Positions 15,999-24,980 of a stretch of 55,770 bases of DNA are shown one piece after another (within the stretch, counting starts at the first letter, position 1; the number at the start of each line of letters is the position of its first letter). Made by a program: the position numbers and the translations under genes. The notes below the pieces were generated by a model. That model ran no database searches and was not told where the DNA came from. It saw only the letters and a list, made by a program, of their open reading frames with translations. The DNA is from Acidimicrobiia bacterium (lineage in GTDB: Bacteria; Actinomycetota; Acidimicrobiia; Acidimicrobiales; Bin134). The stretch is from contig VYCQ01000032.1 in assembly GCA_009843865.1 (NCBI GenBank), forward strand, positions 41,891-97,660, read 5' to 3'.

Positions 15999-17102
15999 AT
16001 GAGGGTAGGTTTGGTTTGTCCTTACTCGCTTACCATTCCTGGGGGAGTGCAAGGTCAGGTGATGGGTTTGGCACGATCGTTGCGCCGCATGGGAATTGAG
16101 GCTCGGGTGTTGGCACCTTGCGACGGCCCTCCGCCGGACGACTCGGTAACTCCTTTGGGTAATAGCTTGCCCACCGCAGCAAATGGTTCGGTTGCGCCAC
16201 TAGCACCCGATCTCCCTGCACAGCTTCGTACCATTGCGGTTCTGCGCAATGAGCATTTCGATGTTTTGCATTTGCATGAGCCTTTGGCTCCTGGGCCTAC
16301 CAACACTGCTGCGGTGCTTAAATCGGCCCCGCTTGTCGGCACCTTTCATCGGGCGGGTCACAGCATTACCTACGAGGTGCTCGGACCGTTGGTGCGTTGG
16401 GTGGCCAATCGTTTGGATCACCGTTGCGCCGTTTCGCAAGATGCTAAAGAGTTGGCCGCTAGGCAACTTGGTGGAAGCTATGAGCTGGTGTTCAACGGGG
16501 TAGAGTTTGCTGCGTTTTCTGGTACTACCATCCAAACGATGGTACCTACCATTTTTTTTGTGGGGCGACATGAGCCCCGTAAGGGTCTAGAGCATTTGAT
16601 TAGCGCTCTTGATCACCTGCCTAGCCATGTTCAGCTTTGGGTGGGAGGTGAGGGACCAGAAACCGCTAAGCTCAAGGCCCAAACAGCTCAAGACCCTCGG
16701 GTGATATGGCTAGGGCAAATTTCTGATGTCGAAAAACAGGCCCGTTTGCAAAGTGCCGATGTGTTGTGTGCCCCCTCGTTGTTTGGGGAGTCGTTTGGGG
16801 TGGTGCTTTTAGAAGCCATGGCCGCCCGCACCCCGATCGTGGCTTCTGATTTGGGGGCCTATGCGGTAGTAGCTCGTCCGGGACGCGATGCTCTACTAGC
16901 TAAACCAGCAGATCCAGTGGCCTTGGCTGCTGATTTGCGGCGGGTTCTGTTTGAACCTGACGTGGCTCAGGCTTTGGTGAATTCGGGATGGCAGCGTGCC
17001 AGACAATTTTCTATGGACACCTTGGCATCTCGTTACGCTGATATCTACGAAGACCTAGCTGCCCGGCATCCCGTGCAGTCTGCTAAGGAATACAGCAAAT
17101 GA
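15999..17102 (+). CDS. pimA: Phosphatidylinositol alpha-mannosyltransferase
   Basis: A 367-residue GT4, GT-B fold glycosyltransferase. The N-terminal domain has GGVQGQV (glycine loop) and HLHEPLAPG. His117 in GTFHRAG matches the mycobacterial catalytic His118. The C-terminal domain has FVGRHEPRKGLE and the E-x7-E motif at Glu264 and Glu272. PimA transfers the first mannose from GDP-mannose to phosphatidylinositol at the cytoplasmic membrane face. The ATG at 15999 is chosen because an earlier start at 15975 would overlap the acyltransferase and lacks family homology. The stop overlaps the next gene by ATGA. Confidence 0.92.
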   Translation: MRVGLVCPYSLTIPGGVQGQVMGLARSLRRMGIEARVLAPCDGPPPDDSVTPLGNSLPTAANGSVAPLAPDLPAQLRTIAVLRNEHFDVLHLHEPLAPGPTNTAAVLKSAPLVGTFHRAGHSITYEVLGPLVRWVANRLDHRCAVSQDAKELAARQLGGSYELVFNGVEFAAFSGTTIQTMVPTIFFVGRHEPRKGLEHLISALDHLPSHVQLWVGGEGPETAKLKAQTAQDPRVIWLGQISDVEKQARLQSADVLCAPSLFGESFGVVLLEAMAARTPIVASDLGAYAVVARPGRDALLAKPADPVALAADLRRVLFEPDVAQALVNSGWQRARQFSMDTLASRYADIYEDLAARHPVQSAKEYSK

Positions 17103-18019
17103 CTGTAAAGCAACGCATTTCAGAACATACAAGCAAGAACCAGAGTGGGATGACTCAAGATCTAACAAGTTGGTTGCAAACAGGGCAGGCTCAACCATCT
17201 CAGCTTCAAATTGCCCGGTTCCGCTCGGCAGTTTGCCTTGGGTTGGTTGGCTTGCTTATTGGTTTAGCGGTGTTAGCTGTGGCTGTAGTTTTGGGGTTGT
17301 GGTGGCCTGCTGGGTTGGTGCTGTCTTTGGTTGTGGCGCTGGGGTCGGCATTTGCAATGCGGCAAGTGGCTTGGCGACTGTTGTTGGGGTTGATCGGTGG
17401 ACAAGCACCCACAGGTGCAGCGCAGGTGTCGTTGCAGGCCTTACTAGATGGGTTATGCATGAGCCACGGTTTGCCCATACCGAATGTGCGGCTAATCGAA
17501 TCTGTGGCTCCGAATGCTTTAGCAGTAGCTCGCTCGGCTGATGAGGCGGTGATCGTGGTCACCTCTGGTTTGTTGAAGCAGCTAGAGCGCATTGAGTTAG
17601 AAGGCTTGTTGGCGCATCAGCTTTGTCGAATTCGCAGGGGCGACGCAGCTTTTGAAACCTTGGCGGGTGTGCTGGTGGCTTGGCCTTTGAGCAAGGTCGG
17701 CCTGTTGCGTCGTCGTGTGATGAACAGGCTGATTCCCTCAGCCCGCAGTCTGCAAGCCGACTTTGATGCCGTAGCGCTTACTCGCTATCCCCCAGGGTTG
17801 CTTGCGGCTTTACAGACGATTGCTGGGGAAAATGCTGTTGGTGTGGCTAAGGCCACGACTGGCGACGCAGTAGTAACAACCGCAGGTCGTGACGCTCAGG
17901 TACCATCAACGACCGTGGCAGCTTTGCATATGTGGTTTGATGAGCCAGATTGGGGTAGGGGTGATGAGATTCGCCATCCCAGCCTTGTGACCCGTATCGC
18001 CGCGCTGAATGAGCTGTGA
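17099..18019 (+). CDS. M48-like membrane protein with degenerate zinc motif
   Basis: A 306-residue protein laid out like HtpX-type M48 peptidases. Two close membrane helices (about 46-70 and 72-97) are followed by GLPIPNVRLIESVAPNALAVA (the pro-peptidase-like strand) and a helix. There the HExxH motif reads H173-Q174-L-C-R177, so the general-base glutamate and the second zinc histidine are both lost. The downstream QADFDAVALTRYPPGLLAAL segment aligns with the EADRDAV helix of M48 proteins but begins QAD. The protein is probably a non-catalytic member. It overlaps pimA by ATGA and the following lipoprotein gene by TGATG, so it belongs to the PIM operon. Confidence 0.8.
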   Translation: MTVKQRISEHTSKNQSGMTQDLTSWLQTGQAQPSQLQIARFRSAVCLGLVGLLIGLAVLAVAVVLGLWWPAGLVLSLVVALGSAFAMRQVAWRLLLGLIGGQAPTGAAQVSLQALLDGLCMSHGLPIPNVRLIESVAPNALAVARSADEAVIVVTSGLLKQLERIELEGLLAHQLCRIRRGDAAFETLAGVLVAWPLSKVGLLRRRVMNRLIPSARSLQADFDAVALTRYPPGLLAALQTIAGENAVGVAKATTGDAVVTTAGRDAQVPSTTVAALHMWFDEPDWGRGDEIRHPSLVTRIAALNEL

Positions 18020-19245
18020 TGGTCAGCTTTAGTCAATCGCAGTGCATCGTGGGCCTTCGAGTGCTGTCTTTTTTCATTTGTGCCGCAGTGCTGCTGGCAT
18101 CTTGTAGCGAATCAGGTGAGGACACCGGGAACGATACAGCATCTCTGATAGCTAGCACCCCTGCAGCAACTACATCCGTAGAAGGCTCGGGCACTCCCGC
18201 TGATCCTGTGGAGCCCACTTTGATTCCAACTGTTGTGCCCACGCTTGTTCCTACTGAAGCTCCTGTTTCGATTGGCCCAATTGAACCGCTAACCGGTGAA
18301 CCGCTAGAGGATTTCGGCATCATGGAGCGCCCAGCGTTGGCGGTTAAGATCGGCACCAGCAGCGTTGGTCGCCCTCAGACCGGTATTAATGCTGCCGACA
18401 TTCTCTTGGAGTTTAGGGTGGAGTCCATCACACGGCTGATAGCAGTGTTTCACAGCCAAGGTGCAGAGCCATTGGGCCCGGTGCGTTCAGCTCGTAGCTC
18501 TGATCCTGATATTTTGGCCAATTTTGACCAACCGGCTTTTGGGCATTCGGGGGCGAATCCAGGAGTGCTGCGGGAGATTTCTCAAGCCCAAAGTGAGGGC
18601 AAGCTTTATGAACTGCGTTGGGATAACCTGCCTAGCGGTTATTGGCGCATTGCAGATCGGGTGCCACCCTGGAATCTTTACACTTCCACGTCGGCGATTT
18701 GGGAAGCAGCTCCTAGCTTTTTGGTAGCTCCCGAGCCTTTGTTTGAGTATCGCAGCAGCACTGAGGTCTTGCCGAGTGTTGCAGAACCAAGTCCGGGAGT
18801 GGAGATCCAGTATCTAGGCGGTACGGTTGTGCATTTCGTTTGGGATGAGGAGCTAGCTGGTTGGGCGCGCTGGCAAGACAGTACCCCTCACATGGACTCG
18901 CCTCGCAACCCTGATGGAACGATTGACCCATCGGGTCAATCCACTCAGGTGGCACCAGCCAATGTGGTGGTCTTGCAAACTGCTTACACCAGCAGCTCTA
19001 TTTGCAGCTACTGCCCTGAGGCCATCACCGTAGACCCGCAAGGTGGCACAGCGCTGGTGTTCACTGACGGTCATCTTATACGTGGTCGTTGGACCCGTGA
19101 TTCGGCCAGTCAGCCGTGGCAGGTGACCGATGAAGACGGTAACCCTGTGCGCCTCACCCCAGGTCAGACATTTATTGCCTTGCCCGGCGGAGATACGTTT
19201 GTCATGGTGAAAGAGTTTGCAGAGTTTCTACTAGAGGATCGCTAA
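18019..19245 (+). CDS. DUF3048 (YerB-like) lipoprotein
   Basis: About 408 residues with a lipoprotein signal peptide: a hydrophobic core (LRVLSFFICAAVLL) followed by lipobox LASC. A Thr/Pro-rich linker (about 40-90) leads into a DUF3048 domain: PLTGEPL, RPALAVKIGTSSVGRPQTG, ADILLEFRVESITRLIAVFHSQ and GPVRSARSSDPDIL. A C-terminal DUF3048_C part includes TALVFTDGHLIRGRW. It is an extracytoplasmic protein of unknown function. GTG at 18016 and ATG at 18019 are both possible starts overlapping the previous stop; I prefer ATG. It is the last gene of the PIM operon. Confidence 0.85.
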   Translation: MVSFSQSQCIVGLRVLSFFICAAVLLASCSESGEDTGNDTASLIASTPAATTSVEGSGTPADPVEPTLIPTVVPTLVPTEAPVSIGPIEPLTGEPLEDFGIMERPALAVKIGTSSVGRPQTGINAADILLEFRVESITRLIAVFHSQGAEPLGPVRSARSSDPDILANFDQPAFGHSGANPGVLREISQAQSEGKLYELRWDNLPSGYWRIADRVPPWNLYTSTSAIWEAAPSFLVAPEPLFEYRSSTEVLPSVAEPSPGVEIQYLGGTVVHFVWDEELAGWARWQDSTPHMDSPRNPDGTIDPSGQSTQVAPANVVVLQTAYTSSSICSYCPEAITVDPQGGTALVFTDGHLIRGRWTRDSASQPWQVTDEDGNPVRLTPGQTFIALPGGDTFVMVKEFAEFLLEDR

Positions 19246-19342
19246 GGCTTTGCAGCACCTTTGTAGGGTCGTCCATCTAATGAAGCTGTGGGCGAGGCTC
19301 TGGCAACTCTGATTGATTGCTCTCAATTCGTTTTGAGCGCTT

Positions 19343-19348
19343 TAAACT
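19343..19348 (+). promoter_or_regulatory. Putative -10 box of pdxS
   Basis: TAAACT lies 7 nt before the ATG of pdxS. There is no purine-rich ribosome binding site apart from the AAAAGG run, so leaderless initiation is likely. A short inverted repeat (CTCAA/TTGAG) lies just upstream at about 19322-19337. Confidence 0.5.
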
Positions 19349-19355
19349 AAAAGGC

Positions 19356-20255
19356 ATGTCTGCTGAGTCGATGGTGAGTCGCGAGACGGGAACGGTTTTA
19401 GTCAAGCGTGGCTTAGCTGAGATGTTGAAGGGTGGCGTGATCATGGATGTGGTCACGCCTGAGCAGGCCAAGGTTGCCGAAAATGCTGGTGCTGTAGCCG
19501 TTATGGCTCTAGAACGGGTGCCAGCCGACATTCGGCGTGACGGTGGGGTGGCTCGCATGAGCGATCCAGAGATGATCTCAGATATCCAAGCAGCAGTGAC
19601 CATTCCAGTCATGGCCAAAGCTCGCATTGGCCATTTTGCGGAGGCGCAAATCCTCGAGGTCTTAGAGGTGGATTACATCGACGAGAGCGAGGTGCTGACC
19701 CCAGCCGATGAAGCTCATCATATAGATAAATGGGCTTTCACCGTGCCTTTTGTGTGTGGAGCCACGAATCTGGGTGAGGCATTAAGGCGTATTTCTGAAG
19801 GGGCGTGCATGATTCGTTCTAAGGGCGAAGCAGGCACGGGCAACATAGTGGAAGCGGTTCGCCATCTGCGGTTGATTATCGGCGACATCCGTAAGCTCAC
19901 TCAGGCCGATTCTGCCGAGTTATTTGACTGGGCCAAACGGCTGCAAGCTCCTGCGCCGTTGGTGCGGGAGGTGGCCGAAACTGGTTGGCTGCCGGTGCCA
20001 CTGTTTTGTGCAGGTGGTATTGCTACACCTGCTGATGTCGGGCTGGTGATGCAGCTTGGCGCTGAGGCGGTGTTCGTGGGGTCGGGCATATTCAAGTCTG
20101 CTGATCCAGAGTCCAGAGCCAAGGCCATTGTGGAGGCAGCCACCAATTTTAGTGATGCCCATATCTTGACCAAGGTGAGCAGAAACCTTGGCGAGCCTAT
20201 GGTGGGTTTGGAGATGTCCGGTTTGGATATCCGCCTTGCCGAGCGTGGCTGGTAG
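19356..20255 (+). CDS. pdxS: Pyridoxal 5'-phosphate synthase subunit PdxS
   Basis: A 299-residue TIM-barrel enzyme making PLP from ribose 5-phosphate, glyceraldehyde 3-phosphate and ammonia supplied by PdxT. Family motifs include [44 protein letters not shown] and [10 protein letters not shown]. The start at 19356 is supported by the upstream TANNNT box and by family N-termini; an earlier ATG at 19317 would add a non-homologous segment. pdxT follows 25 bp later. Confidence 0.97.
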   Translation: MSAESMVSRETGTVLVKRGLAEMLKGGVIMDVVTPEQAKVAENAGAVAVMALERVPADIRRDGGVARMSDPEMISDIQAAVTIPVMAKARIGHFAEAQILEVLEVDYIDESEVLTPADEAHHIDKWAFTVPFVCGATNLGEALRRISEGACMIRSKGEAGTGNIVEAVRHLRLIIGDIRKLTQADSAELFDWAKRLQAPAPLVREVAETGWLPVPLFCAGGIATPADVGLVMQLGAEAVFVGSGIFKSADPESRAKAIVEAATNFSDAHILTKVSRNLGEPMVGLEMSGLDIRLAERGW

Positions 20256-20280
20256 TGGTTTAATGCCGCGGATTTAGACG

Positions 20281-20853
20281 GTGAAGGTCGGTGTATTGGC
20301 CCTGCAAGGGGCGTTCGGTCTGCATGAACAGGTGTTAGAGCAGTTGGGCGTGGGTGTAGTGCGGGTTCGTACCCCCGAACATTTAGCAGAGGTGGATCGC
20401 CTGATTATTCCCGGTGGGGAGTCCACCACCATGTCCAAGCTGTTGGATGCCAATGCTTTGGCGGCACCATTGGCTGACCGGTTGGCCGATGGAATGGCTG
20501 TGTTGGGCACCTGTGCGGGGATGATCTTGCTGGCTTCACAGGTGCAGGACGGCTATCCTGCTCAGCATTGTTTCGCAGCGGTGGATGTGGCTGTGCGGCG
20601 CAATGGTTACGGTCGTCAGACAGACTCATTTCATGCCCCGCTGAGTGTTCAGTTGGGAGCTTGGCAAGGAGATTTTTCGGGCGTGTTTATCCGTGCACCT
20701 AAGGTGTGTGCGGTTGGTACTGATGTTGAGGTGTTGGCTCAGCTTGATGGCGTGGCGGTGATGTGTCGGCAAGGTTTGGCAGTGGTGTCAGCGTTTCACC
20801 CAGAGCTGTCTGGCGATCACAGAATTCATAGTTGGTTTTTGGAACTGGGGTAG
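20281..20853 (+). CDS. pdxT: PLP synthase glutaminase subunit PdxT
   Basis: A 190-residue class I glutamine amidotransferase. It has the GVLALQGAF start, the PGGEST motif (about 44-49), the nucleophile Cys in GTCAGM and the C-terminal His-Glu pair in FHPEL. It releases ammonia from glutamine and channels it to PdxS. The start codon is GTG. yebC follows 12 bp downstream, as in the conserved actinobacterial order. Confidence 0.95.
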   Translation: MKVGVLALQGAFGLHEQVLEQLGVGVVRVRTPEHLAEVDRLIIPGGESTTMSKLLDANALAAPLADRLADGMAVLGTCAGMILLASQVQDGYPAQHCFAAVDVAVRRNGYGRQTDSFHAPLSVQLGAWQGDFSGVFIRAPKVCAVGTDVEVLAQLDGVAVMCRQGLAVVSAFHPELSGDHRIHSWFLELG

Positions 20854-20860
20854 AGGGAGG
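20854..20860 (+). promoter_or_regulatory. Strong ribosome binding site of yebC
   Basis: AGGGAGG lies 5 nt before the yebC ATG. It shows that classical Shine-Dalgarno initiation is also used, typically at operon-internal genes. Confidence 0.7.
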
Positions 20861-20865
20861 AAAAG

Positions 20866-21615
20866 ATGTCGGGGCATTCTAAGTGGGCTACCATCAAACA
20901 CCGCAAGGGTGCAGCAGATAAGCGTCGCGGCAAGCTGTTTGCCAAGTTGATTCGTCAGGTGGAGGTAGCTGCTCGCCAAGGTGGCAGCGATCCTGAGGCA
21001 AACCCCACGCTGCGCACCATGTTCCAGAAGGCCAGAGACAACTCGGTACCTTTGGACACCATTGAGCGGGCCATCAAGCGGGGCACCGGCGAACTAGAAG
21101 GTGTCAGTTACGAGTCGGTGTTTTACGAGGGATACGCCAGCGGTGGTGTGGCCCTTTACGTAGACGCACTGACTGACAATCGCAACCGCACCAGTTCGGA
21201 GGTGCGAGCGCTGTTTACTCGCAACGGCGGGTCGCTAGCCGAGCCTGGTGCAGTGGCCTGGCAGTTTGAGCGCAAGGGCATCGTGATCTTGGATCGTGCC
21301 GTGGACGAAGAAGAGCTGATGTTGGTTGCGCTAGAAGCTGGGGCTGAGAATTTGGTTGATGAGGGTGATACATGGCGACTAACCTGTGATCCTTCGGACT
21401 TGTTGGGCTTGCGGGAATCGCTAGACGGTGCAGCCATACCTATTATTTCGGCTGCTTCTACAATGTTGCCCATTTCCGTGGTGGGCATTGACAACGTTGA
21501 GGATGCTCGTGCTGTGTTGCGCTTAATTGATGCCCTTGATGACCAAGACGATGTACAGGATGTGTACGCCAATTTTGACGTGCCCGATGAGGTTCTCCAA
21601 GCAGCAGCTAATTAG
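20866..21615 (+). CDS. yebC: YebC/PmpR family protein
   Basis: A 249-residue protein starting [24 protein letters not shown], the family's hallmark, with [15 protein letters not shown] and [12 protein letters not shown]. YebC-type proteins act as transcription regulators near recombination genes. Some members assist ribosomes at proline-rich stretches. Its TAG stop overlaps the TAA stop of ruvB on the other strand. Confidence 0.95.
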   Translation: MSGHSKWATIKHRKGAADKRRGKLFAKLIRQVEVAARQGGSDPEANPTLRTMFQKARDNSVPLDTIERAIKRGTGELEGVSYESVFYEGYASGGVALYVDALTDNRNRTSSEVRALFTRNGGSLAEPGAVAWQFERKGIVILDRAVDEEELMLVALEAGAENLVDEGDTWRLTCDPSDLLGLRESLDGAAIPIISAASTMLPISVVGIDNVEDARAVLRLIDALDDQDDVQDVYANFDVPDEVLQAAAN

Positions 21616-22673
21616 CAGAACAAATTGGATTGATCTGGTGGGTTTTCAGGGGGTGTCAAGCCTAAGTGCAGCCAAGCTTGCTGGGTGGCCACCCTGCCTC
21701 GGGGAGTACGCATCATCAAGCCTTGCTGGATGAGGAAGGGCTCGTACACATCTTCTACGGTTTCGGCTGGCTCGCTGATGCTGATGGCTAGGTTGGATAA
21801 GCCCACTGGCCCGCCCCCAAAGCGTTCGCATAGTGACGACAAAATGTGCCGGTCTATTTTGTCTAGACCTGCTTGGTCTACCGAGAACAGTTTTAAACCT
21901 GCTGCGGCGGTGGCATTGTCGATCACTCCTTCGGCGCGCATCTCTGCGTAGTCCCGTACTCGGCGCAGCAAACGATTGGCTATGCGTGGAGTGCCCCTAG
22001 CTCGACGGGCAATTTCGGTTGCACCGTCGGTATCAATTTGGATGTTTAAAATGGATGCCGCTCTGGTGACGATCGTTTCTAATTCGTCTGGCATGTAAAA
22101 GTCCAGCCGTGCTACGAGCCCAAATCGGTCTCGCAGCGGTCCTGTGATGAGGCCAGTACGGGTGGTGGCACCTACGAGGGTGAAGGGCGCTAGTTCTAAG
22201 CGGATGGATCGGGCCGCTGGCCCTTTGCCCAGCACGATGTCGATGTTGCAGTCTTCCATGGCCGGGTACATGATCTCTTCTACGGCGCGGGGTAGGCGGT
22301 GGATTTCGTCTATGAAGAGCACGTCGCCTTGTTCAAGCTTGGAGAGTATTGCAGCTAGGTCGCCGGGCCGGTCCAAAGCGGGTCCTGAGGTGATATGTAC
22401 CTCCGCTCCCATCTCTGCGGCTACTATATGTGCTAAGGTTGTTTTGCCGAGGCCGGGCGGCCCAGCAAACAGCAAGTGATCGGCGGGTTGCAAGCGAGCC
22501 CGGGCCGCTCCCAGGATGATTTCTAGGTGTTCTTTTAGCTGGGTCTGACCCACAAACTCTTGGAGGAGCTTGGGCCGCAAACCAACCTCGGCCACTTTTT
22601 CGATGGGGTCGGCATCGCCTTGGAGCAGCTCTAGGCGTCCCGTTTTTGTTGGTTTTTGGTTGGAGGAACTCAT
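21612..22673 (-). CDS. ruvB: Holliday junction branch migration helicase RuvB
   Basis: A 353-residue AAA+ motor. Walker A is GPPGLGKT (71-78) and Walker B is LFIDEIH (119-125). The arginine-finger/sensor region [18 protein letters not shown] is present. A winged-helix C-terminal domain ends with [17 protein letters not shown]. It pumps DNA through the RuvA-bound junction. The start overlaps the ruvA stop by 1 bp (TAATG). It is the last gene of ruvCAB and converges on yebC with interlocking stop codons. Confidence 0.97.
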   Translation of the reverse strand: MSSSNQKPTKTGRLELLQGDADPIEKVAEVGLRPKLLQEFVGQTQLKEHLEIILGAARARLQPADHLLFAGPPGLGKTTLAHIVAAEMGAEVHITSGPALDRPGDLAAILSKLEQGDVLFIDEIHRLPRAVEEIMYPAMEDCNIDIVLGKGPAARSIRLELAPFTLVGATTRTGLITGPLRDRFGLVARLDFYMPDELETIVTRAASILNIQIDTDGATEIARRARGTPRIANRLLRRVRDYAEMRAEGVIDNATAAAGLKLFSVDQAGLDKIDRHILSSLCERFGGGPVGLSNLAISISEPAETVEDVYEPFLIQQGLMMRTPRGRVATQQAWLHLGLTPPENPPDQSNLFC

Positions 22674-23272
22674 TATCGGGCTGCAATGTTTTGTAATGCT
22701 GCGCGCAGCAGCTTGCTGACATCTTGGTCTTCTGGCAGAGCGGCGATGGCCTCTTTTATTTCTTCGCTGCTGTAGCCAAGTTCAGCTAGGGCCTGGCGCA
22801 CCTCGCTGCGTGCATTGGCTTGCGGATTTGTAATTGCATCATCAGGTTGAGAGGCACTGGTTACTTCACCGATATCTAGGCGCGACTTCAGTTCTACTAG
22901 CAGTCGGGCTGCGGTTTTTTTGCCAATCCCAGGCACCAAGCACAATCCATCAATGTCATTGGTTGCCAATATCGTTGCTAGTTCGACGGGCCCATGCACC
23001 GATAAGACAGATAAAGCTAAAGCTGGCCCTACATTATGTGCAGCAATCAGACTTTCAAACAGGTGGCGTTCTTCTAGGGTACGGAAACCGAAAAGGGTTT
23101 GGCCGTCTTCGCGGATGTGATGCTGTATGTGAAGCTGCACCTCTTGGCCCAAGTCTCCGATTCCCGCAGCGGTGTTAGGAGCGGTGCGCACCCGATAGCC
23201 AATGCCGCTTACTTCTACCATAAGCTCGTTGTCGTCGCGTAGTGTGAGCGTGCCCCGCAGCGTGCCAATCAC
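22673..23272 (-). CDS. ruvA: Holliday junction DNA-binding protein RuvA
   Basis: A 199-residue protein: an OB-fold domain beginning [10 protein letters not shown], two helix-hairpin-helix motifs (the second in [16 protein letters not shown]) and a C-terminal three-helix domain (about 150-199) that contacts RuvB. I place the start at GTG 23270-23272, which gives the canonical N-terminus and a GTGA overlap with the ruvC stop. A longer reading to 23320 would add a non-homologous proline-rich stretch inside ruvC. Confidence 0.95.
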   Translation of the reverse strand: MIGTLRGTLTLRDDNELMVEVSGIGYRVRTAPNTAAGIGDLGQEVQLHIQHHIREDGQTLFGFRTLEERHLFESLIAAHNVGPALALSVLSVHGPVELATILATNDIDGLCLVPGIGKKTAARLLVELKSRLDIGEVTSASQPDDAITNPQANARSEVRQALAELGYSSEEIKEAIAALPEDQDVSKLLRAALQNIAAR

Positions 23273-23766
23273 GTTGTCGACCAGCTTTGGGGTTGGGGCC
23301 TTGACTGCGCTAGGTGGCACAGCGCAGCTGCCATGGCATCAGCCGCATCAACAGGTTTGAGGGGTTTTGGGAGACGTAATAGGGTTTGCACCATCTTGGA
23401 GGTTTGAGATTTGTCGGCAGCACCCCATCCGCTGACTGTTTTTTTGATTTGGGTAGGGGTGTATTCAAACACTTCGGCACCGGCTTGCACTGCGGTAGCC
23501 ATGGCCACGCCGCTAGCTTGGCCCACGCCCATGGCAGTGCGCACGTTTACTTGGAAAAGCACTTGTTCAATGGCTATCACGTTAGGGCGATGTTCCTGCA
23601 TGAGCTGGGTTAGCTCGTTTTGTAGTTGGTATAAGCGTTGGGGGGTGGGCAAGCTTTTGTCGGTGCGGATTATTCCTGCTGCGATTGCTTGGGTGGCGCG
23701 GCCATATGTTTGCACAACCCCGTAGCCACATCGAGACAGGCCAGGGTCGATTCCCATAACCAGCAT
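23269..23766 (-). CDS. ruvC: Crossover junction endodeoxyribonuclease RuvC
   Basis: A 165-residue RNase H-fold nuclease that resolves Holliday junctions. Catalytic acids are Asp7 (GIDPGL), Glu67 (IAIEQV), Asp140 and Asp143 (VDAADAMA). It leads the ruvCAB operon. The ATG at 23764-23766 is 6 nt after TAGTTT, with no Shine-Dalgarno. Confidence 0.96.
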   Translation of the reverse strand: MLVMGIDPGLSRCGYGVVQTYGRATQAIAAGIIRTDKSLPTPQRLYQLQNELTQLMQEHRPNVIAIEQVLFQVNVRTAMGVGQASGVAMATAVQAGAEVFEYTPTQIKKTVSGWGAADKSQTSKMVQTLLRLPKPLKPVDAADAMAAALCHLAQSRPQPQSWSTT

Positions 23767-23772
23767 GATTCT

Positions 23773-23778
23773 AAACTA
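23773..23778 (-). promoter_or_regulatory. Putative -10 box of ruvCAB
   Basis: On the minus strand TAGTTT lies 6 nt before the ruvC ATG, fitting the leaderless pattern. I see no SOS (LexA) box by eye in the 155-bp divergent spacer. Confidence 0.45.
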
Positions 23779-23859
23779 CAGCCCCGATGCGTCAGTTATG
23801 TGGCATGACAGGGCTATGTGCATGACCTGTTGTGGCGTTGTGTTTTAGGCAGTTCTGAA

Positions 23860-23885
23860 ATTCAGGCAAGTTTTAGATTCAGGCA
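23860..23885 (+). repeat. Short direct repeat upstream of queA
   Basis: ATTCAGGCA occurs at 23860-23868 and 23877-23885, a period of 17 bp, within the ruvC-queA divergent spacer. It could be a duplicated operator or one of the small tandem duplications seen in other spacers here. Confidence 0.4.
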
Positions 23886-23921
23886 GGCTAGAAGCAACAG
23901 AAAGTAAAGTAGGCACATCCC

Positions 23922-24980
23922 ATGCGCACGCACGAGCTGGATTACGAGTTGCCCGAAAATGCCATAGCTCAGCAACCTGCAGAGCCGCGTGATAGCTCTC
24001 GGTTGCTGGTTGATTTAGGCGCTGAAGCTGGTTTTGAAGATCGCACCACCCGTGAGTTGCCTGAGTTGTTGGTGTCCGATGATGTGCTGGTGGTGAACAA
24101 CAGCAGGGTTATGCCTGCGCGTTTGCGCTTACGTAAAACAAGTGGAGGGCAGGTGGAGGTGCTGTTGCTAGAGCCGAGCACCGATGGTCGCTGGAGTGCT
24201 TTGGTGCGTCCGGGGCGCAGGGTGCCGCCACGCACGCAGCTCTGCTATGAGAACAAGCCGGTGTTAGAAGTAGGGGTGCCTGTTGGTGATTGTGGGCGGC
24301 GTTGGGTGCAGTTAATGGTTGACCCTGATGTGTTGATGGCGCAAGCAGGGGAGGTGCCGTTACCGCCGTATGTCACCACCGAGCTAGCCGATAAGGAGCG
24401 CTATCAAACTGTTTACTCTAAAAGGCCGGTGTCAACAGCGGCACCTACCGCCGGACTGCATCTCACCAACGCAGTGCTGGATCGTTGTCGGGCAAGGGGG
24501 GTGCAGGTATGTGAGTTGGAGTTGGCTGTGGGCAGCGGCACCTTTACCTCGGTGGCAACCGAAAACCTGAGCGATCATGAGATGCATAGCGAGCGCTATC
24601 TGATTCCCCAAGCCACGCTCACAGCTTGCAAACATGCTAACAGGGTGGTTGCGGTGGGCACCACCGTGGTGCGCGCTTTAGAGGCGGCTGCGGCTAGCGG
24701 CCTCGCTAGTGGTCAAACCAGCTTGTTCATCCAGCCTGGATACCGCTTCGCCATGGTAGATGCCCTGCTCACAAACTTCCACCTGCCACGATCTAGCTTG
24801 TTGGCGCTAATGGCCGCTTTCATGGGCGCGCGCTGGCGAGATGCTTATGTTACTGCTTTGGCAAGGGGTTATCGTTTTTTATCTTTGGGAGATGCCATGT
24901 TCTGCGCTAGATCTTCTGATTCCGAGCATTTGGGGGATTTAGAGCAGTGGGATCTAGAGCAGTTGGAGCCACAGCGGTGA
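23922..24980 (+). CDS. queA: tRNA preQ1(34) S-adenosylmethionine ribosyltransferase-isomerase
   Basis: A 352-residue QueA. It starts with the typical LDYELPENAIAQQPAEPRDSSRLL and has VNNSRVMPARL, KRPVSTAAPTAGLHLT and LTNFHLPRSSLLALMAAF. It transfers the ribosyl part of AdoMet to preQ1 at tRNA position 34, giving epoxyqueuosine. Its TGA overlaps the GTG start of tgt. TAAAGT lies 11 nt before the ATG. Confidence 0.96.
   Translation: MRTHELDYELPENAIAQQPAEPRDSSRLLVDLGAEAGFEDRTTRELPELLVSDDVLVVNNSRVMPARLRLRKTSGGQVEVLLLEPSTDGRWSALVRPGRRVPPRTQLCYENKPVLEVGVPVGDCGRRWVQLMVDPDVLMAQAGEVPLPPYVTTELADKERYQTVYSKRPVSTAAPTAGLHLTNAVLDRCRARGVQVCELELAVGSGTFTSVATENLSDHEMHSERYLIPQATLTACKHANRVVAVGTTVVRALEAAAASGLASGQTSLFIQPGYRFAMVDALLTNFHLPRSSLLALMAAFMGARWRDAYVTALARGYRFLSLGDAMFCARSSDSEHLGDLEQWDLEQLEPQR

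Noticed and set aside
24947..24976. Longer tgt start inside queA
   Set aside because: It would overlap queA by more than 30 bp with a non-homologous N-terminus; GTG 24977 gives the family start and a GTGA overlap.
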